47,720 nt of DNA from Elusimicrobiota bacterium (GTDB lineage Bacteria; CG03; SLGR01; JAFGSA01): positions 1 to 47,720 of the forward strand of contig JAFGSA010000030.1 in the NCBI GenBank assembly GCA_016934855.1. The letters are read 5' to 3'. The notes under the pieces are model-generated. The model searched no databases and was not told the origin of the DNA. It saw only the letters and a program-made list of their open reading frames with translations. Below, piece by piece: positions 1 to 7,830 of this stretch (the stretch's first letter is position 1; every line of letters begins with the position of its first letter). Made by a program: the position numbers and the translations under genes.

Positions 1-68
<68 letters not shown>

Positions 69-79
69 TTACTGGCTAA

Positions 80-107
80 ATTATCATAAAATTTGATTTT
101 TGTCAAA
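80..107 (-). promoter_or_regulatory. Promoter of tRNA-fMet inside a long palindrome
   Basis: On the minus strand TTGACA (102-107) and GATAAT (80-85) are 16 bp apart, placing the start a few bases before the tRNA. The whole promoter lies in a nearly perfect inverted repeat with arms 82-96 and 103-117 and a 6-nt loop. The palindrome is between two divergent genes, so it is unlikely to be a terminator. Confidence 0.5.
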
Positions 108-128
108 TTTTATGATATTCACTAAATC

Positions 129-515
129 ATGACAAAAGATGCAGGAAAAATACTCAATGAACTGCTCGAAATATGCGCCAGACTTCGCGCCGAAAACGGC
201 TGCCTGTGGGACCGGGAGCAGACCCACGAATCCCTCATAGAATGCCTTGAAGAGGAATCCGGAGAGGTAATAAGCGCCATAAATGCGAATGATTCTGAGA
301 ACCTCAAGGAAGAACTCGGCGACCTTCTCTACCAGGTGGTCTTCCACGCACAGATAGAGAGCGAGAAAGGGAATTTCGCCATGCGGGACGTCATAGAAGG
401 GATCAAGGAGAAGATAATCCGCAGGCATCCTCATATATTCTCAGATACCAAGGTCTCTTCTGTCAAAGAGATCCTGGATAACTGGAAAAAGATCAAAAAA
501 GAAGAAAAAAAGTAG
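129..515 (+). CDS. mazG: MazG-type nucleoside triphosphate pyrophosphohydrolase (short form)
   Basis: 128 residues. It shows the all-alpha NTP-PPase signature: an EEESGE helix near residues 41-46 followed by EELGD near 61-65, which together bind the Mg ions that hydrolyse NTPs to NMP and pyrophosphate. CLWDREQTHESL near the N-terminus is the typical MazG opening. The protein is a single domain, about half the length of E. coli MazG, as is common in many phyla. House-cleaning of damaged or surplus nucleotides is the family role. No Shine-Dalgarno sequence is visible before the ATG. The gene diverges from tRNA-fMet and converges with the barrel gene, with an 11-bp gap. Confidence 0.88.
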   Translation: MTKDAGKILNELLEICARLRAENGCLWDREQTHESLIECLEEESGEVISAINANDSENLKEELGDLLYQVVFHAQIESEKGNFAMRDVIEGIKEKIIRRHPHIFSDTKVSSVKEILDNWKKIKKEEKK

Positions 516-526
516 GTTCTTCCGCT

Positions 527-1006
527 TTACTTCCTGAAGAACATCGTGAAGCCGGCAAAAAGCTTCAGCTGGCTCTCGTCTTTCGCCAGGTACCTTATTC
601 CTATATTGAGCAGGCTGTTCTTGAGTATCAGTTTCTTGGCGCCGACCCCGAACCCGATTGCCGTATCGTCTTTCTCCAGGTTCAAAAGAAGGCTTGCATA
701 CGGATACAATCCCTCATTCTTCACGTCGAGGTAGTACCTGGGAGCCAGGAGGAGTATGGTAGTCGCATCAATGTCGGTTATCTTTTCGTATTCCAGTATT
801 CCGCCGATCGAGATGTTCTGCCATCCGAAATAGTTGAATTCCGGGGCCAGGTTCATGGTGCTGACCTCGTCCTGCGATACGTAGCTGAACGAACCGCCGA
901 ACTCCATCGTGCCCTTTTCGGTGAATTCTCCCCACAGGGCCGACGCAGGCTGACATACCGCCAGCGAAAAACCGATTACCGCCGCAACTAAAAATAACTT
1001 CTTCAT
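527..1006 (-). CDS. Small outer-membrane beta-barrel-like protein with signal peptide
   Basis: 159 residues. The N-terminus has two lysines, a hydrophobic core and an ASA cleavage site near residues 22-24, a classical Sec signal peptide. The mature part alternates polar and hydrophobic residues in short strands rich in Gly, Tyr and Phe and ends in MFFRK. This suggests an eight-stranded outer membrane barrel. No named family was recognised. It has its own strong Shine-Dalgarno (AAAAGGAGG at 1011-1019) and a promoter between it and hypE, so it is probably not part of the hydrogenase train. Confidence 0.6.
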   Translation of the reverse strand: MKKLFLVAAVIGFSLAVCQPASALWGEFTEKGTMEFGGSFSYVSQDEVSTMNLAPEFNYFGWQNISIGGILEYEKITDIDATTILLLAPRYYLDVKNEGLYPYASLLLNLEKDDTAIGFGVGAKKLILKNSLLNIGIRYLAKDESQLKLFAGFTMFFRK

Positions 1007-1038
1007 ATATCCTCCTTTTGAAAACCGATAATATTATA

Positions 1039-1068
1039 TTTATATATTTTATGCGTCCGTCGTGTCAA
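1039..1068 (-). promoter_or_regulatory. Sigma-70-type promoter for the barrel gene
   Basis: Minus-strand TTGACA (1063-1068) and TATAAA (1039-1044) are separated by 18 bp, just after the hypE stop codon and before the AAAAGGAGG ribosome-binding site of the barrel gene. Confidence 0.55.
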
Positions 1069-1070
1069 TC

Positions 1071-2069
1071 TCAGCATATCCTCGGCACCTGCACTATATC
1101 TGATATATCAAGAACCCTCCTGCCCCCCGATGCCGTTTCCATGACGACACCCGATCCGGAGCCGATTCTGCCTATCACAGCCGGGCTTTCGAACCCGTAT
1201 TTTGCCAGGTCCTCCATTATCTTTACCGAGACCTCGCCGGACGCCAGTATAACCATCCGGCCCTCGCACGCCAGGTAAAGGTAATCCATGCCGGATAAAT
1301 AAGCTATTCCTTTAACCCATTCTTTCACCGGGATATCGGATTCCCTTATATCTATTCTCTTTTTCAGTTCGCCGGAAAGCTCCAGCAGAACACCGGCCAG
1401 CCCGCCCCTTGTCGGGTCTCTCATGAACCTGATATCTTTTCCGTGATCGCCGAAAATCCGGGTAAGTCTAGTAAGGGAAGCGCAGTCGCTTTTTATATCC
1501 GCGCTGTCTTCTATCAGGCTGCTGCGCGCCTGGAATATAGCGGCGCCGTGCTGGGCTACAGGCCCCGTCACTATAACGGCGTCTCCTTCTCTCGCGCGGT
1601 TTTTATCAAGATCGAACATCTTCCTTCCTATGCCGGAAGTAGAAACATATATACCGTCGCCGCTCCCTTTTTCCACTACCTTTATATCCCCGCACACTAT
1701 TTTTATGCCGGCCTCTTTCGCTTCCTTTCCCGCCGACGCCGCTATCTTCCCCAAGTCATCTACCGGGAACCCTTCTTCCAGTATCACCGTCATCGAAAGG
1801 TACAGAGGTTCGCCGCCCTGCGCCAGTATGTCGTTGACAGTGCCCGAGACCGCGAGTTTCCCTATGTCGCCGCCGGGAAAGAAAACGGGCTTTACGACGA
1901 AACTGTCTGCCGTGAAAATAATACCGTCTTCAGCAGGCGGCAGGACCGCGCTGTCATCCAGCTGGTCAAGGTAGACATTGGATATATTAGGAATTATAAC
2001 CTTTTCCAGGAGCTCCCTGGTCTTTCCACCGCCATACCCGTGTTCTCTGGTTATGTATTTGTCTTTCAT
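1071..2069 (-). CDS. hypE: HypE, carbamoyl-dehydratase for [NiFe] hydrogenase maturation
   Basis: 332 residues, AIR-synthase-like ATP-binding fold. The C-terminus ends in PRIC, the carrier cysteine that receives the carbamoyl group from HypF and is dehydrated to thiocyanate, the source of the active-site CN ligands. The VNDILAQGGEP and DPTRGGLAGVL stretches are family hallmarks. It is the last maturation gene of the train. The ATG is preceded by a heptamer repeat array and has no Shine-Dalgarno sequence; a short open frame in the array ends with a TGA overlapping this ATG. Confidence 0.96.
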   Translation of the reverse strand: MKDKYITREHGYGGGKTRELLEKVIIPNISNVYLDQLDDSAVLPPAEDGIIFTADSFVVKPVFFPGGDIGKLAVSGTVNDILAQGGEPLYLSMTVILEEGFPVDDLGKIAASAGKEAKEAGIKIVCGDIKVVEKGSGDGIYVSTSGIGRKMFDLDKNRAREGDAVIVTGPVAQHGAAIFQARSSLIEDSADIKSDCASLTRLTRIFGDHGKDIRFMRDPTRGGLAGVLLELSGELKKRIDIRESDIPVKEWVKGIAYLSGMDYLYLACEGRMVILASGEVSVKIMEDLAKYGFESPAVIGRIGSGSGVVMETASGGRRVLDISDIVQVPRIC

Positions 2070-2122
2070 TGTTGTTTATTGTGTAAAGTGTAACGTGTAA
2101 TGAAAAAACAAAACTCAAGCAT
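2066..2122 (-). other. Mini-ORF across the heptamer array, TGA overlaps hypE ATG
   Basis: An ATG at 2122 opens 18 codons through the TTACACN units and stops at TGA 2068-2066, sharing ATGA with the hypE start codon. There is no clear Shine-Dalgarno. Either a coupling leader or the scar of a former hypD/hypE overlap; a functional peptide is not claimed. Confidence 0.3.
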
Positions 2123-2226
2123 CAAAATCCGAATAAACAGCAATTTTCTAAACATAATGTTTTTTAATTCTAAATTGTGACTTTATCATTTTATCACTTA
2201 CAACTTATAGCTTATAACTTATAACT
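2080..2226 (-). repeat. Heptanucleotide mosaic array between hypD and hypE
   Basis: Read in the direction of transcription, the block right after the hypD stop (2226 down to 2192) is five units of pattern AGNNNTA: AGTTATA twice, AGCTATA, AGTTGTA, AGTGATA. After about 55 bp without clear repeats, eight units from 2135 down to 2080 run in one 7-bp register: TATTCGG, ATTTTGA, TGCTTGA, GTTTTGT, TTTTTCA, TTACACG, TTACACT, TTACACA. The motif family changes but the register does not. Same motif families as the arrays at 3615-3829 and 7837-7871. Confidence 0.8.
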
Positions 2227-3306
2227 TTACTTCCTCTCGTACTTGTAATACGCTCTGCACGCACCTTCAGAAGATACCATGCACGCTCCCGCGGGATTAG
2301 ACGGATCGCATGTCCCGGCAAAAAGCGGGCATTCCGGCGGTATGCAGAGCCCCGACAGGACCTCCGCGCACCTGCATCCGGGTATGTCTTCCTCGCTTTC
2401 TGCGTCGATGCCGAATTCTTTTTCCGCGTCGAACCGTGAATACGCACCCTTGAGCCTCAGCCCGCTTTCAGGGAGTTCCCCGAGGCCCCTCCACCTGGAA
2501 TCGGCTGTTTCAAAGACATCCTCCATGGCGTTCTGCATGATGACGTTGCCTTCCGCCGTGACTACCCTTCCGTAGCAGTTCGTTATATCCTTCCTGCCTT
2601 CCCTTATCATCTCGAGCAGGTCCAGTATCCCCGACAGTATATCAAGCGGCTCGAACCCGGTCACCGCGCCCCTGATATCAAGGCCGCCGTAGCCTTTCGT
2701 TCCTATAACCACTGAAACATGCCCGGGAAGGATGAAACCGTCTATCTTCGCGGCCGGGTTACCGGCTACGGCTCTTATCGCCGGGGGTATGAGCTTGTGC
2801 GCGGAATAGCAGAAGAAATTCTTCACATTCCCGCCGGCCGCCATCCTGACCGTTTCGGCGACTAGCGGCGAGGTCGTCTCGAATCCGGTACCCAGAAAGA
2901 CCACTTTCCTATGACTGTTCGCGCGCGCTGTTTTCAGCGCCTCGAGCGGCGTGTACACCGTCATTACTTTATGCGACGGGAACTGCAGAAGAGAACGCCC
3001 CGAAGCGTTCGGCACCCTGAGCATATCGCCGAACGTTGTTATTATGGTATCGTCCATTTCGGCAAGCCTGACAGCCGAAGTGATGTACTCGGCCGGCGTC
3101 ACGCATACGGGACATCCGGGACCGGACAGCAGCCCCAGGCCTTCCGGCATACGGCTTCTTATGCCGTATCTTCCTATGCTCATGGTGTGCGTTCCGCATA
3201 CTTCCATGAGAGTTACCGGGCGCCCGATCTTCCTGAAGACCGCTTCTATATTTTTCAGCAGCCTTCCGGAAGTCTCAGAATCCGCGTATTCGTCCAGGTA
3301 TTTCAC
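2227..3306 (-). CDS. hypD: HypD, Fe-S scaffold for Fe(CN)2CO assembly
   Basis: 359 residues. Conserved cysteines C37 (EVCGTH), C65 and C68 (GPGCPVCVT) form the redox/thiol site, and the Cys-rich C-terminus (CRCAEVLSGLCIPPECPLF onward) binds the [4Fe-4S] cluster. With HypC it carries the iron atom while HypE delivers cyanide. The ATG overlaps the hypC stop (ATGA), so the two are translationally coupled. The stop codon TAA is directly followed by the first heptamer of a repeat array. Confidence 0.96.
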   Translation of the reverse strand: MKYLDEYADSETSGRLLKNIEAVFRKIGRPVTLMEVCGTHTMSIGRYGIRSRMPEGLGLLSGPGCPVCVTPAEYITSAVRLAEMDDTIITTFGDMLRVPNASGRSLLQFPSHKVMTVYTPLEALKTARANSHRKVVFLGTGFETTSPLVAETVRMAAGGNVKNFFCYSAHKLIPPAIRAVAGNPAAKIDGFILPGHVSVVIGTKGYGGLDIRGAVTGFEPLDILSGILDLLEMIREGRKDITNCYGRVVTAEGNVIMQNAMEDVFETADSRWRGLGELPESGLRLKGAYSRFDAEKEFGIDAESEEDIPGCRCAEVLSGLCIPPECPLFAGTCDPSNPAGACMVSSEGACRAYYKYERK

Positions 3307-3518
3307 AGGCTGCCCAGCTCTTCGAACGCGCGGAGCGTCTTCAGGGCTTCTTCCTCGCTTACCTTCTGTATGGCGAACCCGGCATGGAGAAGGACATAGT
3401 CTCCGGGCTTAACGTCTTCGAGGAAACCCAGGTCCACTTCCCTGGCAACACCGGATATCTCCCCTTTACCGCTGCGCCCGTTTACCTCGGTTATCTTTAA
3501 AGGAACTGCAAGGCACAT
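3303..3518 (-). CDS. hypC: HypC, hydrogenase maturation chaperone
   Basis: 71 residues beginning MCLAVPLKI; Cys2 is the essential residue that binds the Fe(CN)2CO unit and contacts the hydrogenase large-subunit precursor. The length is normal for HypC. A good Shine-Dalgarno (GGAGG) lies 9 nt before the ATG, unlike hypE and mnhG, which also follow repeat arrays. Confidence 0.95.
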   Translation of the reverse strand: MCLAVPLKITEVNGRSGKGEISGVAREVDLGFLEDVKPGDYVLLHAGFAIQKVSEEEALKTLRAFEELGSL

Positions 3519-3586
3519 ATATAACGGCCTCCGTTTGTTTCAGTCGCCGGCGGATGATTGCCGGTTGCTGCGAAGCTCCGCTGTTC

Positions 3587-3606
3587 TGTTTTGCTTGAGC
3601 AAAACA
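3587..3606. repeat. 20-bp palindrome upstream of hypC
   Basis: TGTTTTGCT and AGCAAAACA form a perfect 9-bp inverted repeat around a 2-nt centre. It lies between the heptamer array and the hypC ribosome-binding site, and could be a hairpin or an operator. It is not followed by a T-run in the sense direction, so it is not a convincing terminator. Confidence 0.4.
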
Positions 3607-3614
3607 AGCGGATG

Positions 3615-3829
3615 TGAAACGTGAAGCGTGAAACGCATCTCGTGTAATAATAACCAAATAACAAGCTCCAAAATACAAACTTATTCAGCATTACGCTGTA
3701 AGCTATAAGTTTTAAGATCCCCATCCCAATCCTTTTTCTGTAATATAGATTATTTCCGCTCATTGTCTTAAGGCTTACAGCTTATAACTTATAACTATCT
3801 GGCATCTCACATCTCATATCTGGCATCTC
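3615..3829 (-). repeat. Heptanucleotide mosaic arrays between hypF and hypC
   Basis: In transcription sense, nine units from 3829 down to 3767 stay in one register: GAGATGC, CAGATAT, GAGATGT, GAGATGC, CAGATAG, TTATAAG, TTATAAG, CTGTAAG, CCTTAAG. A second run of about fifteen units from 3719 to 3615 is also in register, including AAACTTA, TAGCTTA, CAGCGTA, then TGTATTT, TGGAGCT, TGTTATT, TGGTTAT, then TATTACA, CGAGATG, CGTTTCA, CGCTTCA, CGTTTCA. At least four motif families are joined. The last codons and TGA stop of hypF fall inside the first units. The remaining spacer to hypC (3519-3614) holds a 20-bp palindrome at 3587-3606 and no gene. Confidence 0.8.
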
Positions 3830-6081
3830 TCCGTGGCGGCGCAGACGGCGGCCTGGCCGTATGAAATGCCGTTGTCGTTGGGCGATACCTGCCTGTGTCC
3901 GAATACCCGGATGCCGGCGCAGCCGGCCAGTTCTTTTACCAGCCCCTCGAGGTAATAATTGCAGAAGACGCCGCCCGATATGCATGCGTCTTTTATGCCT
4001 GTCGCGCGGCTCATCTTCAGCAGTCCTTTTACGATGATATCCGCGACAGTATAATGGAACCTGGAAGCTATCTCGGACCGCGGTTTTCCTGATTCGATAT
4101 CATCCACTATGCCCCTTATTACCGGCGACGTATCAACGGTAAACCCGTCATCGCCGTCCGTAACCTCGAAACCGTACCCGCCGGTAAGGTACTTTTCGTC
4201 TACCAGGCTTTCCAAGGCTATGGGGGCGCGGGAAGAATATGTGTTTTCGCGGGCGGCGCCGATTATAGCGGCGACGGCATCGAACAGTCGGCCCGCCGAA
4301 GAGGTCACCGGGGAATTGATGCCGCTGTCTATCATCTTCTCTATGACATACCCGTCACTGTTGCCCCGCAGGCTTTCCAGCCCGTCCCACCTGATCCCGG
4401 CGCTTTTGAGATAACTTATCCCCATCCTCCAGGGCTCTCTTGCGGCCATGTCGAGCCCCGGCAGAGGATGCGGCTTGAGAGATCCGTGCCTTTTGAACCC
4501 GGTATAATCGAATTCCATGAACTCGCCGCCCCAGTTCCCTGAATCGCCGCCGTACCCGGCGCCGTCGAAAGCGGCGCCTAACAGTTTTCCGCTCAAACCG
4601 TTTTCAGCCGCGCAGCCGGCGAGATGCGCGTGATGATGCTGTATCCTGACAAGAGGGAGCCCCCATTCCTCCGAAAGCCCTTCGAAGATGCGGGTCGTGG
4701 CGTATGAAGGGTGCATATCGCAGCCCAGCCTGACCGGGCTGTATCCCCACACGTCCCTGAATCTCATTATATTTTCCCGGTATACCCGCTGCGTCTCGGC
4801 TTCGTCCATGCTGCCCAGATACTGCGACGGGTATGCATAACCGTTCTTGGCGTAGCAGAAACATATGTTCTCGCTGCTCCCGGAAACCAGGACGTCACCC
4901 GTAAAAGGCAGCTTTATTCCGCCGGGCACGCAGCCCCGGCTTCTCCTTAAAACCGTATGCCCCGATGAAGACTTCTTTATAACGGAATCATCGCACCTGA
5001 ATTCTATTTCCAGGTCGTGGTCCAGGCTGTACCCGTTGAAATTCATCCTGGCTTCCCCGGCCGTTTTTACCGTCGGTGACGACGGGCTGTTGAGACTCGT
5101 GAATACCATCATCTGAAGCCCCGAATGCCTGAAGAGCAGATGATGCAGGGCCGAGTAAGGCACCATGAAGCCTATGCTCATGTTATCCGGAGCGATCATT
5201 TCCGTTATTCCGCTATATATCTTCTTGGGAAGAAGGAGTACAGGCCTTGAAAACGATCCTATCACCTTCAGGTCATCTTCGTCCATAACGCAGAACTTCC
5301 GCACGGCATCCGCATCTTCTGCCATCACGGCAAAAGGTTTATGCTCCCTTTTCTTCTCTTTCCTGATCTTCGCGAGTACCCGCATGTCCAGGGCGTTGCC
5401 CACCAAATGGTACCCGCCCCACCCTTTAACCGCAAGGACCTCTCCGCGGACAAGGAGCCGGGCCGCTTTCACCACCGCCTCTTCCCCCATGAACTCGCCG
5501 AGACTGTACCGGGGCCCGCAGTCCCCGCAGCATATGGACTGCGCGTGATGCCTGCGGTCAGACGGGTCCGCATATTCGCCGCCGCATCCGGAACATACAG
5601 GGAACTCGCCCATGGACGTGTTGTTCCTGTCGTAAGGGAGCTTCCTGAGTACGGTGAACCTGGGGCCGCATTCCAGGCACCCGGTAAACCCGTATTCCCG
5701 CCGCCGTCCGGACGGGTCAAAAATGTCCGAAAGACAGCCGGCGCATATCCCGATATCGGGCGATATATTAAGGTTCGGGCCGCTCAGGTTCCCGCTCTCT
5801 ATTATCTCGAACCCGCGGGGCCTGTCGCCGTCGCTGGCCATCTCTTCTATGTATTCCACCCTGGCAGTTGCCGGGGCTTCTTCCATTATCTTCTTCTTCA
5901 GGCTCTCTATCGTGCCGATCTCGCCGCGGAGCCTCAGTTCCACCCCTCCGGCCGTGTTGCGCACCCATCCCGACAGCCCCATTTCCGAAGCGGCCCTGTA
6001 AATAAAAGGCCTGAAACCGACACCCTGGACTATGCCCTTTATAAGGAATTTTCTATCGGCAACCGGAGGGATCCTGTCCAT
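3814..6081 (-). CDS. hypF: HypF, carbamoyltransferase for hydrogenase maturation
   Basis: 755 residues from the ATG at 6081, which overlaps the hypA stop (ATGA); a longer reading to 6153 lies inside hypA and is less likely. Domains in order: acylphosphatase (GIVQGVGFRPF, residues about 16-26), two zinc fingers (CAGCLSD...CLECGPRF and CSGCGGE...CCGDCGPRY), a YrdC-like domain (VKGWGGYHLVGNA) and a Kae1-like carbamoyl transfer domain (QHHHAHLAGC, SGGVFCNYYL). It uses carbamoyl phosphate and ATP to carbamoylate the HypE C-terminal cysteine. The last codons (ERCQI) and stop are written in heptamer-repeat sequence. Confidence 0.96.
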   Translation of the reverse strand: MDRIPPVADRKFLIKGIVQGVGFRPFIYRAASEMGLSGWVRNTAGGVELRLRGEIGTIESLKKKIMEEAPATARVEYIEEMASDGDRPRGFEIIESGNLSGPNLNISPDIGICAGCLSDIFDPSGRRREYGFTGCLECGPRFTVLRKLPYDRNNTSMGEFPVCSGCGGEYADPSDRRHHAQSICCGDCGPRYSLGEFMGEEAVVKAARLLVRGEVLAVKGWGGYHLVGNALDMRVLAKIRKEKKREHKPFAVMAEDADAVRKFCVMDEDDLKVIGSFSRPVLLLPKKIYSGITEMIAPDNMSIGFMVPYSALHHLLFRHSGLQMMVFTSLNSPSSPTVKTAGEARMNFNGYSLDHDLEIEFRCDDSVIKKSSSGHTVLRRSRGCVPGGIKLPFTGDVLVSGSSENICFCYAKNGYAYPSQYLGSMDEAETQRVYRENIMRFRDVWGYSPVRLGCDMHPSYATTRIFEGLSEEWGLPLVRIQHHHAHLAGCAAENGLSGKLLGAAFDGAGYGGDSGNWGGEFMEFDYTGFKRHGSLKPHPLPGLDMAAREPWRMGISYLKSAGIRWDGLESLRGNSDGYVIEKMIDSGINSPVTSSAGRLFDAVAAIIGAARENTYSSRAPIALESLVDEKYLTGGYGFEVTDGDDGFTVDTSPVIRGIVDDIESGKPRSEIASRFHYTVADIIVKGLLKMSRATGIKDACISGGVFCNYYLEGLVKELAGCAGIRVFGHRQVSPNDNGISYGQAAVCAATERCQI

Positions 6082-6398
6082 CACGCTACGTCTATTACCT
6101 CGACCCCTATCCCGGACAGTATCTCCATTCTTATCGACCCGCACGCGGCGCATCTTACGGCATCTATGTCCCTGTAAGTCTTTTTACAGTCGGCGCAGAC
6201 GAGTATTATGTCTTCTTCTATTATCTCGAAGCTGTCCAGCTTCATGTGTTCCTTTATTATATGCTCTATATCTTCGCGGGACTCGCCTTCGCCTTTGCCT
6301 ATCTTTATAACCACCCTGCTTATACCTTCGATATTCTTAAGCCGGGCTTTTTCGATTATCTTGTTCTCTATTTCCTTTGCTTTTACGGATTCGTGCAT
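6081..6398 (-). CDS. hypA: HypA, nickel-insertion protein
   Basis: 105 residues from the ATG giving MHESVKAKEIE; HypA needs Met1-His2-Glu3 for nickel binding, which fixes this start rather than the longer open frame. The zinc site is CADC near residue 70 and CAAC near residue 85. It delivers nickel to the large subunit, normally with HypB, which is absent from this window. Its start is 2 nt after the hycI-like stop and its stop overlaps the hypF ATG. Confidence 0.93.
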   Translation of the reverse strand: MHESVKAKEIENKIIEKARLKNIEGISRVVIKIGKGEGESREDIEHIIKEHMKLDSFEIIEEDIILVCADCKKTYRDIDAVRCAACGSIRMEILSGIGVEVIDVA

Positions 6399-6400
6399 TC

Positions 6401-6841
6401 TTAACACCCGTTCATTACTTTTATTATCATATCGGCGGCCTCCCTGACTTTCTCCGACATCCCGCCCGAAAGCGTCCCGGGCTGTATGCCTATGAATATA
6501 ATCTCCGAACCGCAGGAAGATCTCAAAAACTCGGCTACCATGCACAGGCTGGCGTTATGGGTAGTCAGCCCCTGGGTGCACTCTTCTATATCGAGGAACT
6601 CCACCGTTCCGGGATCCTTGCCGAGCTGGACGGCGTCTATGAATATGGCGATCGCCGGCGCCAGGCCGCACACTTTTGTTATATAGTTCTCGGGAACTTC
6701 CCCGCAGTTAAAGACGTTTTCTCTTCCTTTCGAGATGAGTTCTTCGGCGATATATGCGCCTACCCCGTCGTCACCGCGGTCTATGTTGCCGATGCCGAGT
6801 ATGACAGTGCTGCTGCCTATGGGGATATCTTCTATGTCCAA
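6401..6841 (-). CDS. hycI: HycI-type hydrogenase maturation endopeptidase
   Basis: 146 residues. The signature GIGN..RGDDGVG (residues about 16-27), GEVPENY near 47-53, IDAVQLG near 68-74 and the GIQP motif near 117 match HycI/HoxM-family proteases. These use nickel in the active site as a recognition signal to cut the C-terminal extension from the large subunit. The large subunit at 13246-14448 has such an extension, so substrate and protease are in the same train. The C-terminus ends in Cys. Confidence 0.92.
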   Translation of the reverse strand: MDIEDIPIGSSTVILGIGNIDRGDDGVGAYIAEELISKGRENVFNCGEVPENYITKVCGLAPAIAIFIDAVQLGKDPGTVEFLDIEECTQGLTTHNASLCMVAEFLRSSCGSEIIFIGIQPGTLSGGMSEKVREAADMIIKVMNGC

Positions 6842-6866
6842 TTTAAGGACCGCTTCGATACCGGGA

Positions 6867-7475
6867 TTATTTCCCGGCTTCCGTAGTATATACTTTGTGA
6901 CGGCAGGAAGGGCAAAGGAACACCATTATGTCGGACCTGGTGTCTTCTTTTCGCCTTCTGACCTGGGGCCCCGGGGCCCCTATTTCGTTCTGGCGTACGA
7001 GTATCATCTCCGGACCGGCTGAAGCAAGGGCGGGCCCGATCCTCCTTGCGGTAGCAAGAAGCTGGTCCACCGTGCCTACCGTACAGCCGCATTTGCCGCA
7101 GGTTATAAGCTCGAATTCCTGTACGCATCTCATGCTGTCTTTGGTGAAATCCGCAAAATCGTACTCCTTGGTAAGGACGACCCCGGGTTTCGGCTGGGGA
7201 CATTCGAGCTCGCACTGCCCGCAGTATATGCACCTGTCGTAGAGGCGCCTTATTATCCGCTTGTTGTTCTTCCTGTCGTCCTCTATCTCAATAGCGCCGG
7301 CCGGGCATACCTCGCTGCAGGCTTCACATCCGATGCACCATTTATCGTCGGGCACCGGTTTCCCCCTGAACCCTTCCGCGGGTTCATGCGGTTCCGCCGG
7401 GAACTTCGTGGTATACCTTCTGGAAAATATCGCCGTTATGGCTTCTTTGAGTTCTCTGAGTTTAGGGAGTATCAT
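6867..7475 (-). CDS. HycF/NuoI-like 2[4Fe-4S] ferredoxin subunit with extra C-terminal Cys pairs
   Basis: 202 residues from the ATG at 7475; an in-frame TTG 9 bp upstream is less likely. Two classical CxxCxxCxxxCP motifs (CIGCEACSEVCP, CIYCGQCELECP) hold two [4Fe-4S] clusters that relay electrons to the small subunit in group 4 hydrogenases and complex I. After residue about 120 there is a second region with CGKCGC and CPSCRHKVY, which looks like a zinc ribbon or a further metal site. Its start overlaps the end of mnhG. Unlike in many hydrogenase operons, it is placed after the antiporter genes. Confidence 0.88.
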   Translation of the reverse strand: MILPKLRELKEAITAIFSRRYTTKFPAEPHEPAEGFRGKPVPDDKWCIGCEACSEVCPAGAIEIEDDRKNNKRIIRRLYDRCIYCGQCELECPQPKPGVVLTKEYDFADFTKDSMRCVQEFELITCGKCGCTVGTVDQLLATARRIGPALASAGPEMILVRQNEIGAPGPQVRRRKEDTRSDIMVFLCPSCRHKVYTTEAGK

Positions 7476-7830
7476 CGTTCTCAACGTCCTGCAGTCCTTC
7501 CTGCTGTTTGAAGACTTCGCTGTAATCGTCTTTTACCGATTTATCCCACAGCCTGACTCCGTACTTATAGGCTCCTCGCGCCAGCGCGTGAGCGCCGGTC
7601 GGAGAAGTAAGGAGCACGAACACCAGGCATAATATCGCCTTTAACCCGGACGGGCTGAACCCGGTAATAAGGAATATCCCGAAAAGTATGGAGCACGTCC
7701 CGAGAGTAACGCATTTCGTTGCGGACTGGAGCCTGTTGTATACGTCAGGCAGCCTGACCAGCCCTATGCATCCCGCCAGGTCGAAAAATATCCCTATCGA
7801 TATAAATATCATGCCGATCACATATATCAT
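7462..7830 (-). CDS. mnhG: MnhG/MrpG-type antiporter subunit
   Basis: 122 residues, three membrane helices, with GLVRLPDVYNRLQSATKCVTLG, the conserved MnhG segment. Part of the Mrp Na+/H+ antiporter module that lets the hydrogenase build an ion gradient. The ATG lies 90 bp after mnhF and has no Shine-Dalgarno. It is preceded by a TTACACN heptamer array and overlapped by the TGA of a 21-codon open frame. The hydrophilic tail (residues 95-122) is long for the family. Confidence 0.9.
   Translation of the reverse strand: MIYVIGMIFISIGIFFDLAGCIGLVRLPDVYNRLQSATKCVTLGTCSILFGIFLITGFSPSGLKAILCLVFVLLTSPTGAHALARGAYKYGVRLWDKSVKDDYSEVFKQQEGLQDVENDDTP

Noticed and set aside
82..117. Rho-independent terminator
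   Set aside because: It lies between divergent genes at their 5' ends and has an AT-only stem; more likely a promoter-region palindrome.
3497..3763. An 88-codon open frame across the hypF-hypC spacer as a real protein gene
   Set aside because: It is composed largely of heptamer repeat sequence, has no ribosome-binding site and runs into hypC; kept only as part of the bridging-frame observation.
3615..3829. CRISPR array
   Set aside because: Units are 7 bp with no long identical repeats and no spacers of regular length, and there are no cas genes.
6082..6153. Longer N-terminus of HypF
   Set aside because: It lies wholly inside hypA; the ATGA junction at 6081 gives the normal HypF start.
5341..6177. 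278-codon plus-strand frame opposite hypF
   Set aside because: Shadow frame; hypF has complete family motifs on the other strand and the plus frame has no recognisable domain.
6399..6545. Longer N-terminus of HypA
   Set aside because: HypA must begin Met-His-Glu, found at 6398; the upstream part is an out-of-frame reading of the protease gene.
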